In this document: positions 33,025-42,529 of the stretch, piece by piece
How positions within the stretch are numbered: position 1 is the first letter of the stretch
Layout: each line of letters opens with the position of its first letter
Assembly (NCBI RefSeq): GCF_026113935.1
Contig: NZ_JAPEUL010000007.1
Location: 868,001 to 932,000, forward strand
From: Marinomonas rhodophyticola
Lineage (GTDB): Bacteria > Pseudomonadota > Gammaproteobacteria > Pseudomonadales > Marinomonadaceae
DNA: 64,000 bases
Reading direction: 5' to 3'
Program-made: the position numbers and the translations under genes
Notes under the pieces: model-generated
Seen by the model: the letters and a program-made list of their open reading frames with translations, nothing else
Database searches by the model: none
What the model was told of the DNA's origin: nothing

Positions 33025-34077
33025 TTAGCGCCTCTTTCCTAGAATCAGCCAAAAGAAGAAAGGCACACCTATAATTGCGGTGACAATACCGATAGGGAAT
33101 AGCGCGCCAGGGACGATGATTTTTGACAAAACAGAGGCGCTAGATAAAAGAAAAGCACCAATTAAAAACGACAAGGGTAAGAAAAAACGCTGATCTTCAC
33201 CCACTAAAATCTTGGCAATATTGGGAGCGACAATACCGATAAAGCCAATGATACCGACAAAGCTGGTTACCGTGGCGGTCATTAAAGCGACAATGAAAAG
33301 GGTTTTTAGGCGTAATCGGCTCACGTTTACTCCTAAGCTCTTAGCTCTTTCTTCCCCTAATCGCAATGCGGTCAATTTCCATGCATCACGAATCAAGAAA
33401 AATATACAGACAGAAGTGATGCCAGCAATAATCGATAAGTTTGACCAAGATGCTTTGGATAAACTGCCGAACAGCCAGAATAAAATCTGCTGGCTTAATT
33501 CTGGGGAAGAGACAAATTGCACCAAGGATAACAAAGATTGAAATAGGAACAGTAAGGCGATCCCAGCAAGAATTAGCTGACCTGAGCTAATGTGCCTCAT
33601 GGTGGCTAAAGCAAATAAAAAGGCAGCAGCCAGCATACAGCAGACAAAAGCGCCTAAAGGAACCGCCACATTTGCATTCAGTCCCAATGAACCAAAATAG
33701 AGAGTAAGTGCCGCGCCAAACCCAGCAGCGGCCGCCATGCCAAGCGTATACGGGCTGGCCATAGGGTTGTTTAATAGAGTTTGCATTTCGGCACCGCCAA
33801 CGCCTAGTACTCCACCGACAATGACTGCCATTATGGCAATGGGTAAACGTAGACTGGAGACAATGACTTTGGTTGTGGGGTCGACTTCGACAGGGAAGCC
33901 AATTAAATGCAGTAGAGCATTGGCAACCTCTTTGACATTCAGTAAGGATGGTCCTGTCGCAATATCCAATACAAAAGAAGTGACTAACACAATGAGCAGA
34001 ATGCCAATAACAGACCAGCGACGCTTTTCGCTTCGTCGCTGGTTTGAAATAGCATCAGAAAGTAGGTCTGATTGCAT
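33025..34077 (-). CDS. FecCD-family iron-siderophore ABC transporter permease
   Basis: A 350-residue inner-membrane permease with about nine to ten helices. Family motifs are SSLRLPIAIMAVIVGGVLGV near the N-terminus, LLNNPMASPYTLGMAAAAGF, and FVGIIGFIGIVAPNIAKILVG near the C-terminus. With a single permease gene the transporter would be a homodimer. The order is binding protein, permease, ATPase, MFS, NRPS on the minus strand. The frame is intact. Confidence 0.92.
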   Translation of the reverse strand: MQSDLLSDAISNQRRSEKRRWSVIGILLIVLVTSFVLDIATGPSLLNVKEVANALLHLIGFPVEVDPTTKVIVSSLRLPIAIMAVIVGGVLGVGGAEMQTLLNNPMASPYTLGMAAAAGFGAALTLYFGSLGLNANVAVPLGAFVCCMLAAAFLFALATMRHISSGQLILAGIALLFLFQSLLSLVQFVSSPELSQQILFWLFGSLSKASWSNLSIIAGITSVCIFFLIRDAWKLTALRLGEERAKSLGVNVSRLRLKTLFIVALMTATVTSFVGIIGFIGIVAPNIAKILVGEDQRFFLPLSFLIGAFLLSSASVLSKIIVPGALFPIGIVTAIIGVPFFFWLILGKRR

Positions 34078-34113
34078 AAATTATCTATCTGTTGGAACGT
34101 ATCCTGACAGATT

Positions 34114-35212
34114 TTACTCCGTAATGTTGACGGTGAAAGTACCCATTGGGGTAACCGGAAGGTATTTCTTATAAAAATCCAAATAGTTTTGTTCTGGGTT
34201 CACGTCTTTAAACAAGCTTGGGTACATGGATTTTGCCATGAACTGAACCATAGAAGCATCAAGAATAGTACGAGAAGCTCCATGATACAGTCCAAAAACC
34301 CTGTTGTTTTCCACGGCTGGCATATGAGTCCAACCAGGGCGTTGCGTAAATCCTTTTAAGCGTGAAATAGCGAGTTTTCGATCAATTCCCTGTCCCATAG
34401 GAAGTGCATTACCCTCTATGCCAGATTCGGTGCCACTAGGAAAACCACCTCAGGCTTTGAGGCCAAGACTTGCTCTGGATTCATAGGTCCCCACCATTCA
34501 ACAAAGGGCGCGGCAATATTATCACCACTTAACATGGTAATCAGCGCTCCCCACATGTTTTTGCCAAAGGTAAAGCTGTATTGCTCTGGTCCCTTATTGG
34601 CAAACTCGACGTAAGTGCGAGGTTTTGGTAAATTTGAAGCTTGTATTGTTTCTAGGGTGGATTCAATAGTTTGCTGGTAATCATCGGCTATTTCTTTAGC
34701 GCGTTTTCTTGTCCTGTTAACTGGCCAATGAGCTGAGTACTTTTGATATGGCGATCCAGCGTTTGCGCATTGTAATCCACAACCACAATTGGAATACCGG
34801 CTTCTTCAAGACGATCCACATCCGTTCCTAACCCCTGATATTGCCAATCCGCTAATAGAATGACGGTAGGTTTAAGGCTCAATATTTTTTCAATGGAAAA
34901 GGTTTGCGCCTCTATTTCACCTATGTCAGGTATATCTTTTAAAGATGGACGATACTCCGTGTAAAGATTCCAACTCGCTGGGCGCCATCCTTCCCAAGTA
35001 TCTCGAGACAGACCTACTACATGGTCAAAGGCTTTTTCTGTACCGATTGCCATATAATCTTCAGCGTAGAAACCTAATATCACGCGCTTAGCAGGTAGAT
35101 CTACCTCCACTTGCCTATCCAATACATCATTAATAACCGTTACTTTTGCTTCCAGTGAACCTGCAAAAGTAGATAAGCCTAATACCAGTGTAAGCAGCGA
35201 ACGTAGAGCCAT
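34114..35212 (-). pseudogene. Periplasmic iron-siderophore binding protein, two frameshifts
   Basis: Restored length is 366 residues. The start ATG 35212 (MALRSLLTLVLGLSTFAGSL) begins a Sec signal peptide, with AGGA upstream; there is no lipobox. The type III binding-protein fold shows DRQVEVDLPAKRVILGFYAE early and GTESGIEGNALPMGQG late. Two single-base losses break it: an A in the run at 34695-34697 (minus reading NALKEIADDYQ) and a G at 34433-34434 (FLVGTESG). It would deliver a ferric catecholate to the FecCD permease. It is divergent from entC across a 267-base Fur-box region. Confidence 0.85.
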
Positions 35213-35229
35213 CAACCGTATCCTTTTAT

Positions 35230-35247
35230 TGAGAATGATTTTTGTTT
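35230..35247 (-). promoter_or_regulatory. Probable Fur box for the binding-protein operon
   Basis: On the minus strand the sequence AAAAATCATTCTCAATAA matches one half of a Fur box well and the other weakly. It lies 18-35 bases upstream of the binding-protein start, facing the entCEBA promoter. Confidence 0.45.
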
Positions 35248-35414
35248 GGCATCTTACTGATAGGCCAGAAATTATCAAGAACTTTAATTAAGATTTGAGG
35301 TGTATTTAAGAATCATTACTTAATGGTAGATGGGGATGTCATCATGAATGGGTATTAAAGTCACATTTATTGATCGATGACAAAAAATTTACACCCTTTC
35401 AATGATGCTATTAA

Positions 35415-35467
35415 TTGCAAGTGATTATCATTAGCTCTAATATATTGCATGATAATGGTTATCATTT
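35415..35467 (+). promoter_or_regulatory. Fur-regulated promoter of entCEBA
   Basis: -35 TTGCAA (35415-35420) and -10 TAATAT (35438-35443) with a 17-bp spacer. A Fur half-site (GTGATTATCATTAGC) sits in the spacer, and a symmetric Fur box ATGATAA-TGG-TTATCAT (35449-35465) lies just downstream, next to the GGAGG ribosome site of entC. Both should block transcription when iron is sufficient. Confidence 0.8.
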
Positions 35468-35479
35468 GTGGAGGCTCTT

Positions 35480-36656
35480 ATGGACATCACTTTCCCAGAC
35501 TATGCTGATTCGTTAGTAACAAATCAATCTCAAAATGATGTATTTCTATTTAATTCAAATAGCAATCTTGTGCGGGGCAACGGTGTTAGCCAACGGCTTA
35601 GTGTTCCTATTTTATCCCCCAGTTTTCACCAAGAAGTACAGGCTCTTTTTAAAAGGGAACGTAACAGGGGGATAGTTAATCCTATTTTGGTTGGGGCAAT
35701 CCCTTTTGACATGACGCAGCCAACTCAATTAATGGCACCGGACTGGTCGGAGCGAATAACCGCTTTAGGCTATAGCTTGTCGCCGTTTATAGATGAGGCG
35801 TTTTCTCACCGGGTAATGGAGCAAAATTTTACGCCAAGTCACGGTAATTTTGTGGCAATGGTTGAGCAGGCTTTGTCTATTTTTGACAGCAGCCCTTTGA
35901 AAAAAGTGGTGTTGTCAAAAATATTGACATTAACCTTAGATCGGGCCATTGATATCCCGCGTTTGTTGTCAAATATCATGGCACAAAACCCTAATGCTTA
36001 TCATTTTAGCGTGCCACTTGAGCGGGAGGTATTAGTTGGTGCGAGTACCTGAACTGTTACTTCGCAAGCAGGGTAACAGAATTTTTTCCAATCCTCTTGC
36101 TGGTTCTGCTAGGCGTCTAGACTGTCCAGATAGAGACCGTCAGGCGGCCGAGACGCTTCTTAAATCTTCAAAAGATCAGTATGAGCATCGCCTAGTGGTA
36201 GAGGCCATTCGATCATCGCTCTCACCATTGATTGATCAGTTATCTGTACCGGAACACCCCAGCCTTATATCAACGCCAACGATGTGGCATTTATCAACAC
36301 AGATAGAAGGCACATTGTCTGATACTAATCCGCCTTCCATGTTTGATTTAATAAAACATGTCCACCCAACACCGGCAATGTGTGGCACACCAACATTTGA
36401 TGCGCAACATTACATTAGGTGTTTGGAGCCACACCAGCGTGGTTGTTTCAGCGGTTTGGTTGGCTGGTGTGATTTTCAAGGAAATGGCGAATGGGCCATA
36501 GCGATTCGTTGTGCGCAAGTGGCAGGCAATAAGGCCACTTTGTTTGCTGGAGCTGGTGTTGTGCCTGATTCAGACCCTGAAAGTGAGTGGTTAGAAACCA
36601 GCGCAAAAATGCGCACCATGCTGAATGCATTTGGAATAAAGGAAGATGTTATATGA
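35480..36656 (+). pseudogene. entC: EntC, isochorismate synthase, one frameshift at 36047
   Basis: Converts chorismate to isochorismate, the first step of DHB synthesis. With one extra A at 36047 removed (VLVGASPELLLRKQG) the protein is 391 residues, the same as E. coli EntC. Chorismate-binding motifs are FSNPLAGSARR, HPTPAMCGTP, GCFSGLVGWCDFQGNGEWAIA and LFAGAGVVPDSDPESEW. Start ATG 35480 follows GGAGG by five bases; the GTG at 35468 is less likely. Its stop overlaps the entE start (ATGA). Confidence 0.92.
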
Positions 36657-38293
36657 GTATTGCATATACCCCTTGGCCTGAATCGTTTGCCAAACTGTAT
36701 CGAGAAAAAGGTTATTGGACTGATCGGCCTTTGATTGACCTAATTGATAATGCACTACAAGACAACATCGCGGTCATTTGTGGAGAAAGATCACTGAGCT
36801 ATCAAGAGCTTTGTTATCAATCTAAGCTATTAGCGGTTTATTTACAGGATCTTGGTTTGCGAACAGGCGATACGGCTTTGGTACAGCTGCCTAATATTGC
36901 GGAGTTTTATGTGGTATTTTTTGCGTTAATTCGCCTCGGGGTAGCGCCGGTTAATGCACTGTTTAGCCATAACCGAAATGAATTAACCGCCTACGCCGAA
37001 CAAATAGCGCCAAAGATCCTCATCGCAAGTAACGAACACGCCTTATTTCAAGACAGTACCTTTTTTAAAGCGCTGACGATGTCTGCAAATGCATTGCAGC
37101 ATGTTCTGCTCGTTGGTCAATCTGAATGGGCAGAATCCCTAGACGCTATTCTTCACTCATCCGCAAGTCGAGTATTAACACCATCACCCAGCGCGGCAGA
37201 CGAGGTTGCATTTTTTCAATTATCCGGTGGTAGTACTGGGACGCCAAAGCTCATTCCCAGAACTCATAATGATTACTTTTTTAGTGTGCGTCGTAGTGCG
37301 GAAATCTGCCATTTAACGGCGGATACAAAGTATTTATGCGCCTTGCCTTGTGCGCATAATTTTCCAATGAGGCTCTCCAGGTGCGTTTGGCGTTTTTCAT
37401 GTGGGTGGCTGCGTGGTTATGTCGCCAAGTCCTGATGCCAACACGTGTTTTGAGCTAATCGCCCGTCATCAAGTCACGGTTGCCGCTTTGGTTCCTCCAG
37501 CGTTGGCTTTGTGGTTACAGGCAGCACCGTCCAATAAAGCGGCTTTGTCTTCATTGCAGCTAATGCAGGTTGGTGGGGCTAAATTAAGTGAAAGTCTGGC
37601 TCGACAAGTGCCAGACGTACTTGGCTGCCAATTGCAACAGGTCCTCGGTATGGCAGAAGGGTTAGTGAATTACACGCGATTGGATGATGACCTCGACACA
37701 ATAGTGACCACGCAAGGCCGTCCAATGTGTTCGCTTGACGAGGTGAAAGTGCTGAATGCAGAAGGTGAGGAGGTGGCGAATGGTGAGGTTGGTGAGTTAG
37801 CGACTCGTGGCCCGTATACCATCCGTGGTTATTACAATGCGCCAGAACATAATGCCAAGGTGTTTGATGATGACGGTTTTTATCATTCTGGTGACTTAGT
37901 ATGTCGAAATGACAACGGTTATTTGACCGTTGTTGGGCGCGATAAAGATCAAATCAATCGTGGTGGTGAAAAAATTGCGGCAGAAGAAATTGAAAATCTG
38001 CTGTTGAAGCATGAGCTGATTATGCACAGTGCTCTGGTCTCGATGCCAGACACCATGATGGGAGAAAAAGCTGCGCTTTTATTGTGCCGAAAACCGCGAG
38101 TCACGGCATGAAAAGTCTCACGCTACGCAAATATTTAAGAGGGCTAGGTGTCGCCGACTATAAAGTGCCGGATCGCTTTGAGTTTATTGATTCCCTTCCT
38201 CTTACACCCGTTGGCAAACCAAACAAGGTCGCATTGCGCGAGGTGATTCGTCAGCGTCTACAACTTGCTCCTCAACAAGATAACACTTTATAA
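36653..38293 (+). pseudogene. entE: EntE, 2,3-dihydroxybenzoate-AMP ligase, two frameshifts
   Basis: Activates DHB as the adenylate and loads it onto the EntB aryl carrier. Restored length is 546 residues. Core motifs are [52 protein letters not shown] and [20 protein letters not shown], with the C-terminal lysine in LTPVGKPNK. Break 1 is an extra G at 37371-37372; removing it restores [18 protein letters not shown]. Break 2 is a missing base between about 38060 and 38105; the exact site is unclear. The start overlaps the entC stop. Confidence 0.9.
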
Positions 38294-38305
38294 AAAAGGA
38301 CCATT

Positions 38306-39191
38306 ATGAGCATTCCAACAATATCTTCTTACCCTATGCCAACCTCTGATTCGTTTCCCAGTCAAAAAGTGAATTGGGTATTAGAACCAAAGCGTGCAGT
38401 ATTTTTGATTCATGATATGCAGGCTTATTTTTTGCGTTTTTATGATGCCGAGTCAGACTTAATAAAAACATTGAAACAGAACCTTGCTGCTATCAAGGCT
38501 TACTGCCGTGCGAATGGCATTCCTGTTGTGTATACCGCGCAACCCAACAATCAAAAGCCTGAGGACAGGGCGTTGCTGAACGATATGTGGGGAAGTGGGT
38601 TAAACGATTTTCCTGAGTTACAACAAGTTGTCGAAGAATTGACGCCAGATGCACAAGATACGGTATTGGTGAAGTGGCGTTACAGTGCTTTTCATCGTTC
38701 TAATCTTCAAGAGCTGATGCAGTCTTGGGGCCGTGATCAGCTATTGATTGGTGGTGTTTATGCGCATATCGGCTGCATGATGACGGCCGCTGATGCGTTT
38801 ATGCGTGATATTCAACCTTTTATGATAGGGGATGCACTTGCTGACTTTAGTGAGGAGGAGCATCGACAGGCATTGGTCTATACCGGCGGTCGAACGGGTC
38901 GAGTGATAGCCACTAAAGACGTGCTTATTGCCACTGATCTAGCCAATAATCTACTGCATTATGAGCAGTTTAAAGCGCAAATTTTTGCTTTTTTGGACGA
39001 AGAGGATCTACAAGATTTTGATGCTGACGAAGAGCCTCATTGACTATGGGCTGGACTCTATTCAAATCATGTCTCTGGTGTCTAAATGGAAGGAGCAAGG
39101 GATTCATGTCTCTTTTCAAGAGCTTGCAGCGTCAGCAACACTTAATGGTTGGTGGAAGCTCATTCAAAGTAAAAGTGAGAGTGCCGCATGA
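38306..39191 (+). pseudogene. entB: EntB, isochorismatase with aryl carrier domain, one frameshift
   Basis: The N-terminal isochorismatase (about residues 1-210: VFLIHDMQAYFLRFYD, HIGCMMTAADAFM) makes 2,3-dihydro-DHB. The C-terminal aryl carrier protein (LIDYGLDSIQIMSL, with the phosphopantetheine Ser) carries activated DHB to the NRPS condensation domains. One extra base near 39030-39034 separates the domains; removal gives DADESLIDYGLDS and 294 residues (E. coli 285). As written the ORF ends right before the carrier helix, so a functional carrier would be lost. The stop overlaps the entA start (ATGA). Confidence 0.92.
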
Positions 39192-39946
39192 TCAATCCGC
39201 TCGATTTTTCTGGAAAGACAGTTTGGGTAACGGGTGCTGGCAGAGGAATAGGGTTAGAAGTTGCTAATCAATTTGTTTCTCTGGGTGCCAAGGTGATGGG
39301 TTTTGACTTGTCATTTGATAACGCCTTTTATGATTTTGATTGTGTAACGCTTGATATTAGTGATGAGGATGCGGTTTCACATGCGGTTAAAAACGTACTG
39401 TTAGATTTTCCCACACTCGATGTGTTGGTAAATGGAGCGGGAATATTGCGTTTGGGGAGCTTAGAAGAGACCAGCTTTGCAGATTTCAAAGCGTGTTTTA
39501 ACGTCAATGCTGGTGGCGCGTTTTTAATGATAAAACATACCATGCCGACGTTTAAACGTCAGCAGGGTGGGGTGATTGTTACCATTAGCTCGAATGCTGC
39601 AAAAGTGCCGCGTCAAAATATGGCGGCTTATTGTGCATCAAAAGCCGCGTTATCTGCGTTAAGTCATACGGCTGGACTAGAGCTAGCGCCTTATGGTGTA
39701 CGGTGTAATTTAGTCTGTCCAGGTTCTACCGATACGCCTATGCAGCGCATGTTGTGGACCCATGAGGATGCCGAGCAAAACACCATTAAAGGCTTTCCTG
39801 AACAATATAAGCTTGGTATTCCATTGGGAAAAATCGCTCAGCCCACCGATATTGCTCAGGTCGTTCTATTCTTTGCCTCAGATATGTCTAACCATATCAC
39901 CATGCAAGATGTAGTGGTTGATGGTGGAGCGACGTTGAATGCTTAA
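39188..39946 (+). CDS. entA: EntA, 2,3-dihydro-2,3-dihydroxybenzoate dehydrogenase
   Basis: A 252-residue short-chain dehydrogenase that finishes DHB. NAD-binding VWVTGAGRGIGLEVANQF is at the N-terminus, NGAG mid-protein, and the catalytic Ser and Tyr-x3-Lys are in TISSNAAKVPRQNMAAYCAS and the following Lys. FASDMSNHITMQDVVVDGGA near the end is typical of EntA. Length matches E. coli EntA (248). It is the last gene of entCEBA. Confidence 0.95.
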   Translation: MINPLDFSGKTVWVTGAGRGIGLEVANQFVSLGAKVMGFDLSFDNAFYDFDCVTLDISDEDAVSHAVKNVLLDFPTLDVLVNGAGILRLGSLEETSFADFKACFNVNAGGAFLMIKHTMPTFKRQQGGVIVTISSNAAKVPRQNMAAYCASKAALSALSHTAGLELAPYGVRCNLVCPGSTDTPMQRMLWTHEDAEQNTIKGFPEQYKLGIPLGKIAQPTDIAQVVLFFASDMSNHITMQDVVVDGGATLNA

Positions 39947-40037
39947 TCCTAGTCTTATATCTGGTAATAATGACATTAATTTTATTACAACCTTCCTTGA
40001 TAAATGAACATTTTTACAAATTAATATAAAATGTATT

Positions 40038-40056
40038 GATAATGAAAATGATTCGC
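40038..40056 (+). promoter_or_regulatory. Fur box upstream of the TonB-dependent receptor
   Basis: GATAATGAAAATGATTCGC is close to three GATAAT-type hexamers of a Fur box. It lies 55 bases upstream of the receptor ATG. Confidence 0.7.
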
Positions 40057-40110
40057 AATAACATTGCATTGTTGTGAGCTATTAAATTATATTAGGAGTG
40101 ATACAGTTTT

Positions 40111-42093
40111 ATGTTTGCCAAGAAAAAACTAATAGTCAGTATGCTGGCTGCTATTCCAATGATGAGCTTTGCGGTAAGTGAAGATAATGAAGTTAATTTG
40201 TCTGAAGATACTGAGCAGCTAGATACACTGGTTGTTACAGCAACAATGGAAGCTAAAAAAATTGAGGATATTCCTGCTTTTGCAACAGTAGTAACGAAAG
40301 ATGATATTGCCAAATCTACTGTAAGCAGTGTTGCTGATTTACTCCGAGACACAGTAGGCGTTAATAATTTTAGCGACGAAACTGGTCGTGACTCCATCCG
40401 GATTCGAGGTTTGGATGGCGGATACACCGTTTTATTGGTAAATGGCAAACGTGTTTCCGCTGGCAGTGCTTTTGATAAAGGCAGTGATACTGATTTCAAC
40501 AGTGTGCCGTTGAATTCTATAGAGCGAATTGAAATTATCCGTGGCCCAATGTCAGTATTGTATGGTGCGGATGCTATTGGTGGCGTGGTAAACATTATTA
40601 CTAAAAGACCGCAAGATGATGCTGGTTGGACAGGAACTGCCAGTGCGGAAATGCGTAAAATTGAGTCTGGTGAAGGCGGTGACCAATATCGGTTAGGTGT
40701 GTCTGGAATGGGAGCTATCAGTGATAAGATGGCTCTTTCTGTGAGTGTCGAAGATTTAAGACAGAAGGCTTGGTTTGCCAATGACGAAGATGTCTCACCG
40801 TTACGTGAAAAGAAAAATGCACAAAACTTGGTTTCTACTTTGACTTGGAATGTTGCAGACAACCAAGAAGTTGATGTGGATTTTGGTTATAACCATGATG
40901 AACGCCCTTACCAAACTTTTAATACAAAAGGTGCTACACGTGAGCAAGAAATTACACGTAAGGATTTAGCTATAACTCATAAAGGACAATGGGATTGGGC
41001 AAATACTACTGCTTATATTAAACGTGAAGAAAGTGATATATATGACTATAACTCTCAATATGACGAGCCAGAAGCCCACTCTGGTATAGAGGCAAATAAC
41101 ACTTATGCAAAAGGTTATGCGAACAAACTAATTGGTGCGCATGCTCTTATGGCTGGTGTGGATTACCAAAATGAACAGTTAAAAAATAGTTATACGCTTT
41201 TGGATTCAGGTGAATATAACGTAGATCAGTACGGTGTTTTTGCTCAAGATGAAATATCGTTGACCGATAAGCTCGTTTTCACTTTAGGTGGGCGTGTAGA
41301 TAATCATGATATTTATGGAAATAACTTTTCGCCAAAAGCTTACCTTGTGTATGACGTGACCAATTCACTGACTTTAAAAGGTGGAGTTACCAAAGCCTTT
41401 AAAGCCCCTGAGGTGAGTAAACTAAGCGAAGAATATCGAACTGTAAGTTGCGGCGGAGCCTGTACTTTGTCAGGTAACTCAGATTTAGAAGCTGAAACTA
41501 GTGTGAGTTATGAATTTGGTGCTGACTATCATTCGAAAAAATTCAATGCAACGGCGACGGTTTTTCGAAATGATATCGATAATTTGATTGAACGTGAAGT
41601 TGGCTATGATAGTAATGGCGATGCCAATTCTGCAAAATGGATTAATGTCGCAACAGCCATGACACAGGGCCTTGAATTAAGTGCATCAACGCCACTTACT
41701 GATGATCTTCTTTTAAAGGCTAATTATACTTATCTAGATACTGAAGCCGAAGATTCTGCTGGGGTAAAAACCGAATTGACTGGCCGTCCAGAGCATCAAG
41801 CAAGTTTGTCATTTGATTATCAAGCGACCGATATATTGGCAACCTATATTTCGGTTAGTTACATATCTGGTATGCAGTATTCTACTTGGGTTTCTGGTGT
41901 GGGTGATGTTTACAGTACGTTGCCTTCGTATTACCGTACTGATATTGGTTTGACCGCTGATGTTGCTGAAAACCTAACACTTCGAGCTGGTATTAAGAAT
42001 ATTGGTGATGTTCGTTTAGACGAAGAAGATACTGGTTATACGACTTATGAGTTAGGTCGTAATTACTTTGTTAGTGCTGCATACAACTTTTAA
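40111..42093 (+). CDS. TonB-dependent catecholate siderophore receptor (CirA/IrgA/FepA type)
   Basis: A 660-residue outer-membrane receptor. The signal peptide is MFAKKKLIVSMLAAIPMMSF, followed by a TonB box (DTLVVTA). The plug domain (about 45-170) has IRIRGLDGGYTVLLVNGKRV and RIEIIRGPMSVLYGADAIGG. The 22-strand barrel ends with the terminal Phe of YFVSAAYNF. FKAPEVSKLSEEYR is the conserved barrel motif of catecholate receptors. It is the only outer-membrane receptor in the cluster, so it may take both products. The frame is intact, in contrast to the synthesis genes before it. Confidence 0.94.
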   Translation: MFAKKKLIVSMLAAIPMMSFAVSEDNEVNLSEDTEQLDTLVVTATMEAKKIEDIPAFATVVTKDDIAKSTVSSVADLLRDTVGVNNFSDETGRDSIRIRGLDGGYTVLLVNGKRVSAGSAFDKGSDTDFNSVPLNSIERIEIIRGPMSVLYGADAIGGVVNIITKRPQDDAGWTGTASAEMRKIESGEGGDQYRLGVSGMGAISDKMALSVSVEDLRQKAWFANDEDVSPLREKKNAQNLVSTLTWNVADNQEVDVDFGYNHDERPYQTFNTKGATREQEITRKDLAITHKGQWDWANTTAYIKREESDIYDYNSQYDEPEAHSGIEANNTYAKGYANKLIGAHALMAGVDYQNEQLKNSYTLLDSGEYNVDQYGVFAQDEISLTDKLVFTLGGRVDNHDIYGNNFSPKAYLVYDVTNSLTLKGGVTKAFKAPEVSKLSEEYRTVSCGGACTLSGNSDLEAETSVSYEFGADYHSKKFNATATVFRNDIDNLIEREVGYDSNGDANSAKWINVATAMTQGLELSASTPLTDDLLLKANYTYLDTEAEDSAGVKTELTGRPEHQASLSFDYQATDILATYISVSYISGMQYSTWVSGVGDVYSTLPSYYRTDIGLTADVAENLTLRAGIKNIGDVRLDEEDTGYTTYELGRNYFVSAAYNF

Positions 42094-42126
42094 AAAGTTT
42101 AAATGATTAAAAAGGTATAAATGATT

Positions 42127-42163
42127 AAAAAAGCGTATATGTTTTGGCATGTACGCTTTTTTT
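42127..42163 (+). terminator. Rho-independent terminator of the receptor gene
   Basis: AAAGCGTATATG, a 6-base loop, and CATGTACGCTTT followed by T residues. The bases just before it (ATAAATGATTAAAAA) repeat the preceding AAATGATTAAAAA, a short tandem duplication. Confidence 0.85.
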
Positions 42164-42458
42164 GTTTGCCTAGCGAAGCTGGCAAACCCGTCAGGTTGAA
42201 AGAAACCTGTCTCACCCCGACTGGGGGGAGAGAGTCCGAATCGCGAGGACGTTGCTGGCCAACGGCAGGGCTGAAGGAAGCCATAGGAGGTGAACGGTAC
42301 ACTACGAAAGTGAACCTGATTCGGCAATGTATGGGTAGGTGAGTGTGCAAAATGGCGTGAAGTCTAATGTTCAGTCAGATCTATTTTTTGCTTGAGAGCA
42401 GGATAGTTAACAGTGAGCCAGCACAATAAAATGTGCATGAGCCTCGTAAGTACGGCTC
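42164..42458 (+). ncRNA. Structured non-coding element, possible group II intron remnant
   Basis: A GC-richer stretch inside the 436-base gap between the receptor and entS, with dense nested hairpins: GTTTGCC/GGCAAAC, CAGGTT-gaaaga-AACCTG, CCCC-gact-GGGG, and CACT-acga-AAGTG inside AGGT/ACCT. The series GAGAGAGTCCGAA, CTGAAGGAAGC, TACGAAAGTGAAC and GGTAGGTGAGTGTGC resembles domain I of bacterial group II introns as I remember them. GAGCC...GTACGGCTC (42439-42458) resembles a shortened domain V. It begins right after a terminator T run, where class C introns insert. There is no reverse-transcriptase ORF. The short ORFs across it look spurious. Confidence 0.4.
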
Positions 42459-42476
42459 TAGTAGAGATTTTTATTA

Positions 42477-42504
42477 GTAAAAAAGCCTCCACATAGGAAG
42501 GCTT
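42477..42504 (-). terminator. Terminator of the NRPS2-entS operon (minus strand)
   Basis: AAGCCTTCC and GGAGGCTT on the minus strand form a stem followed by TTTTTACT, 26 bases after the entS stop. Confidence 0.75.
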
Positions 42505-42529
42505 ATATACATTCGTTTAATAAGACTAC

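Noticed and set aside
42052-42350. Short ORFs on both strands downstream of the receptor (73-91 residues)
   Set aside because: They lie on the structured GC-rich element and read as low-information Pro/Ser/Arg-rich peptides; no coding signal.
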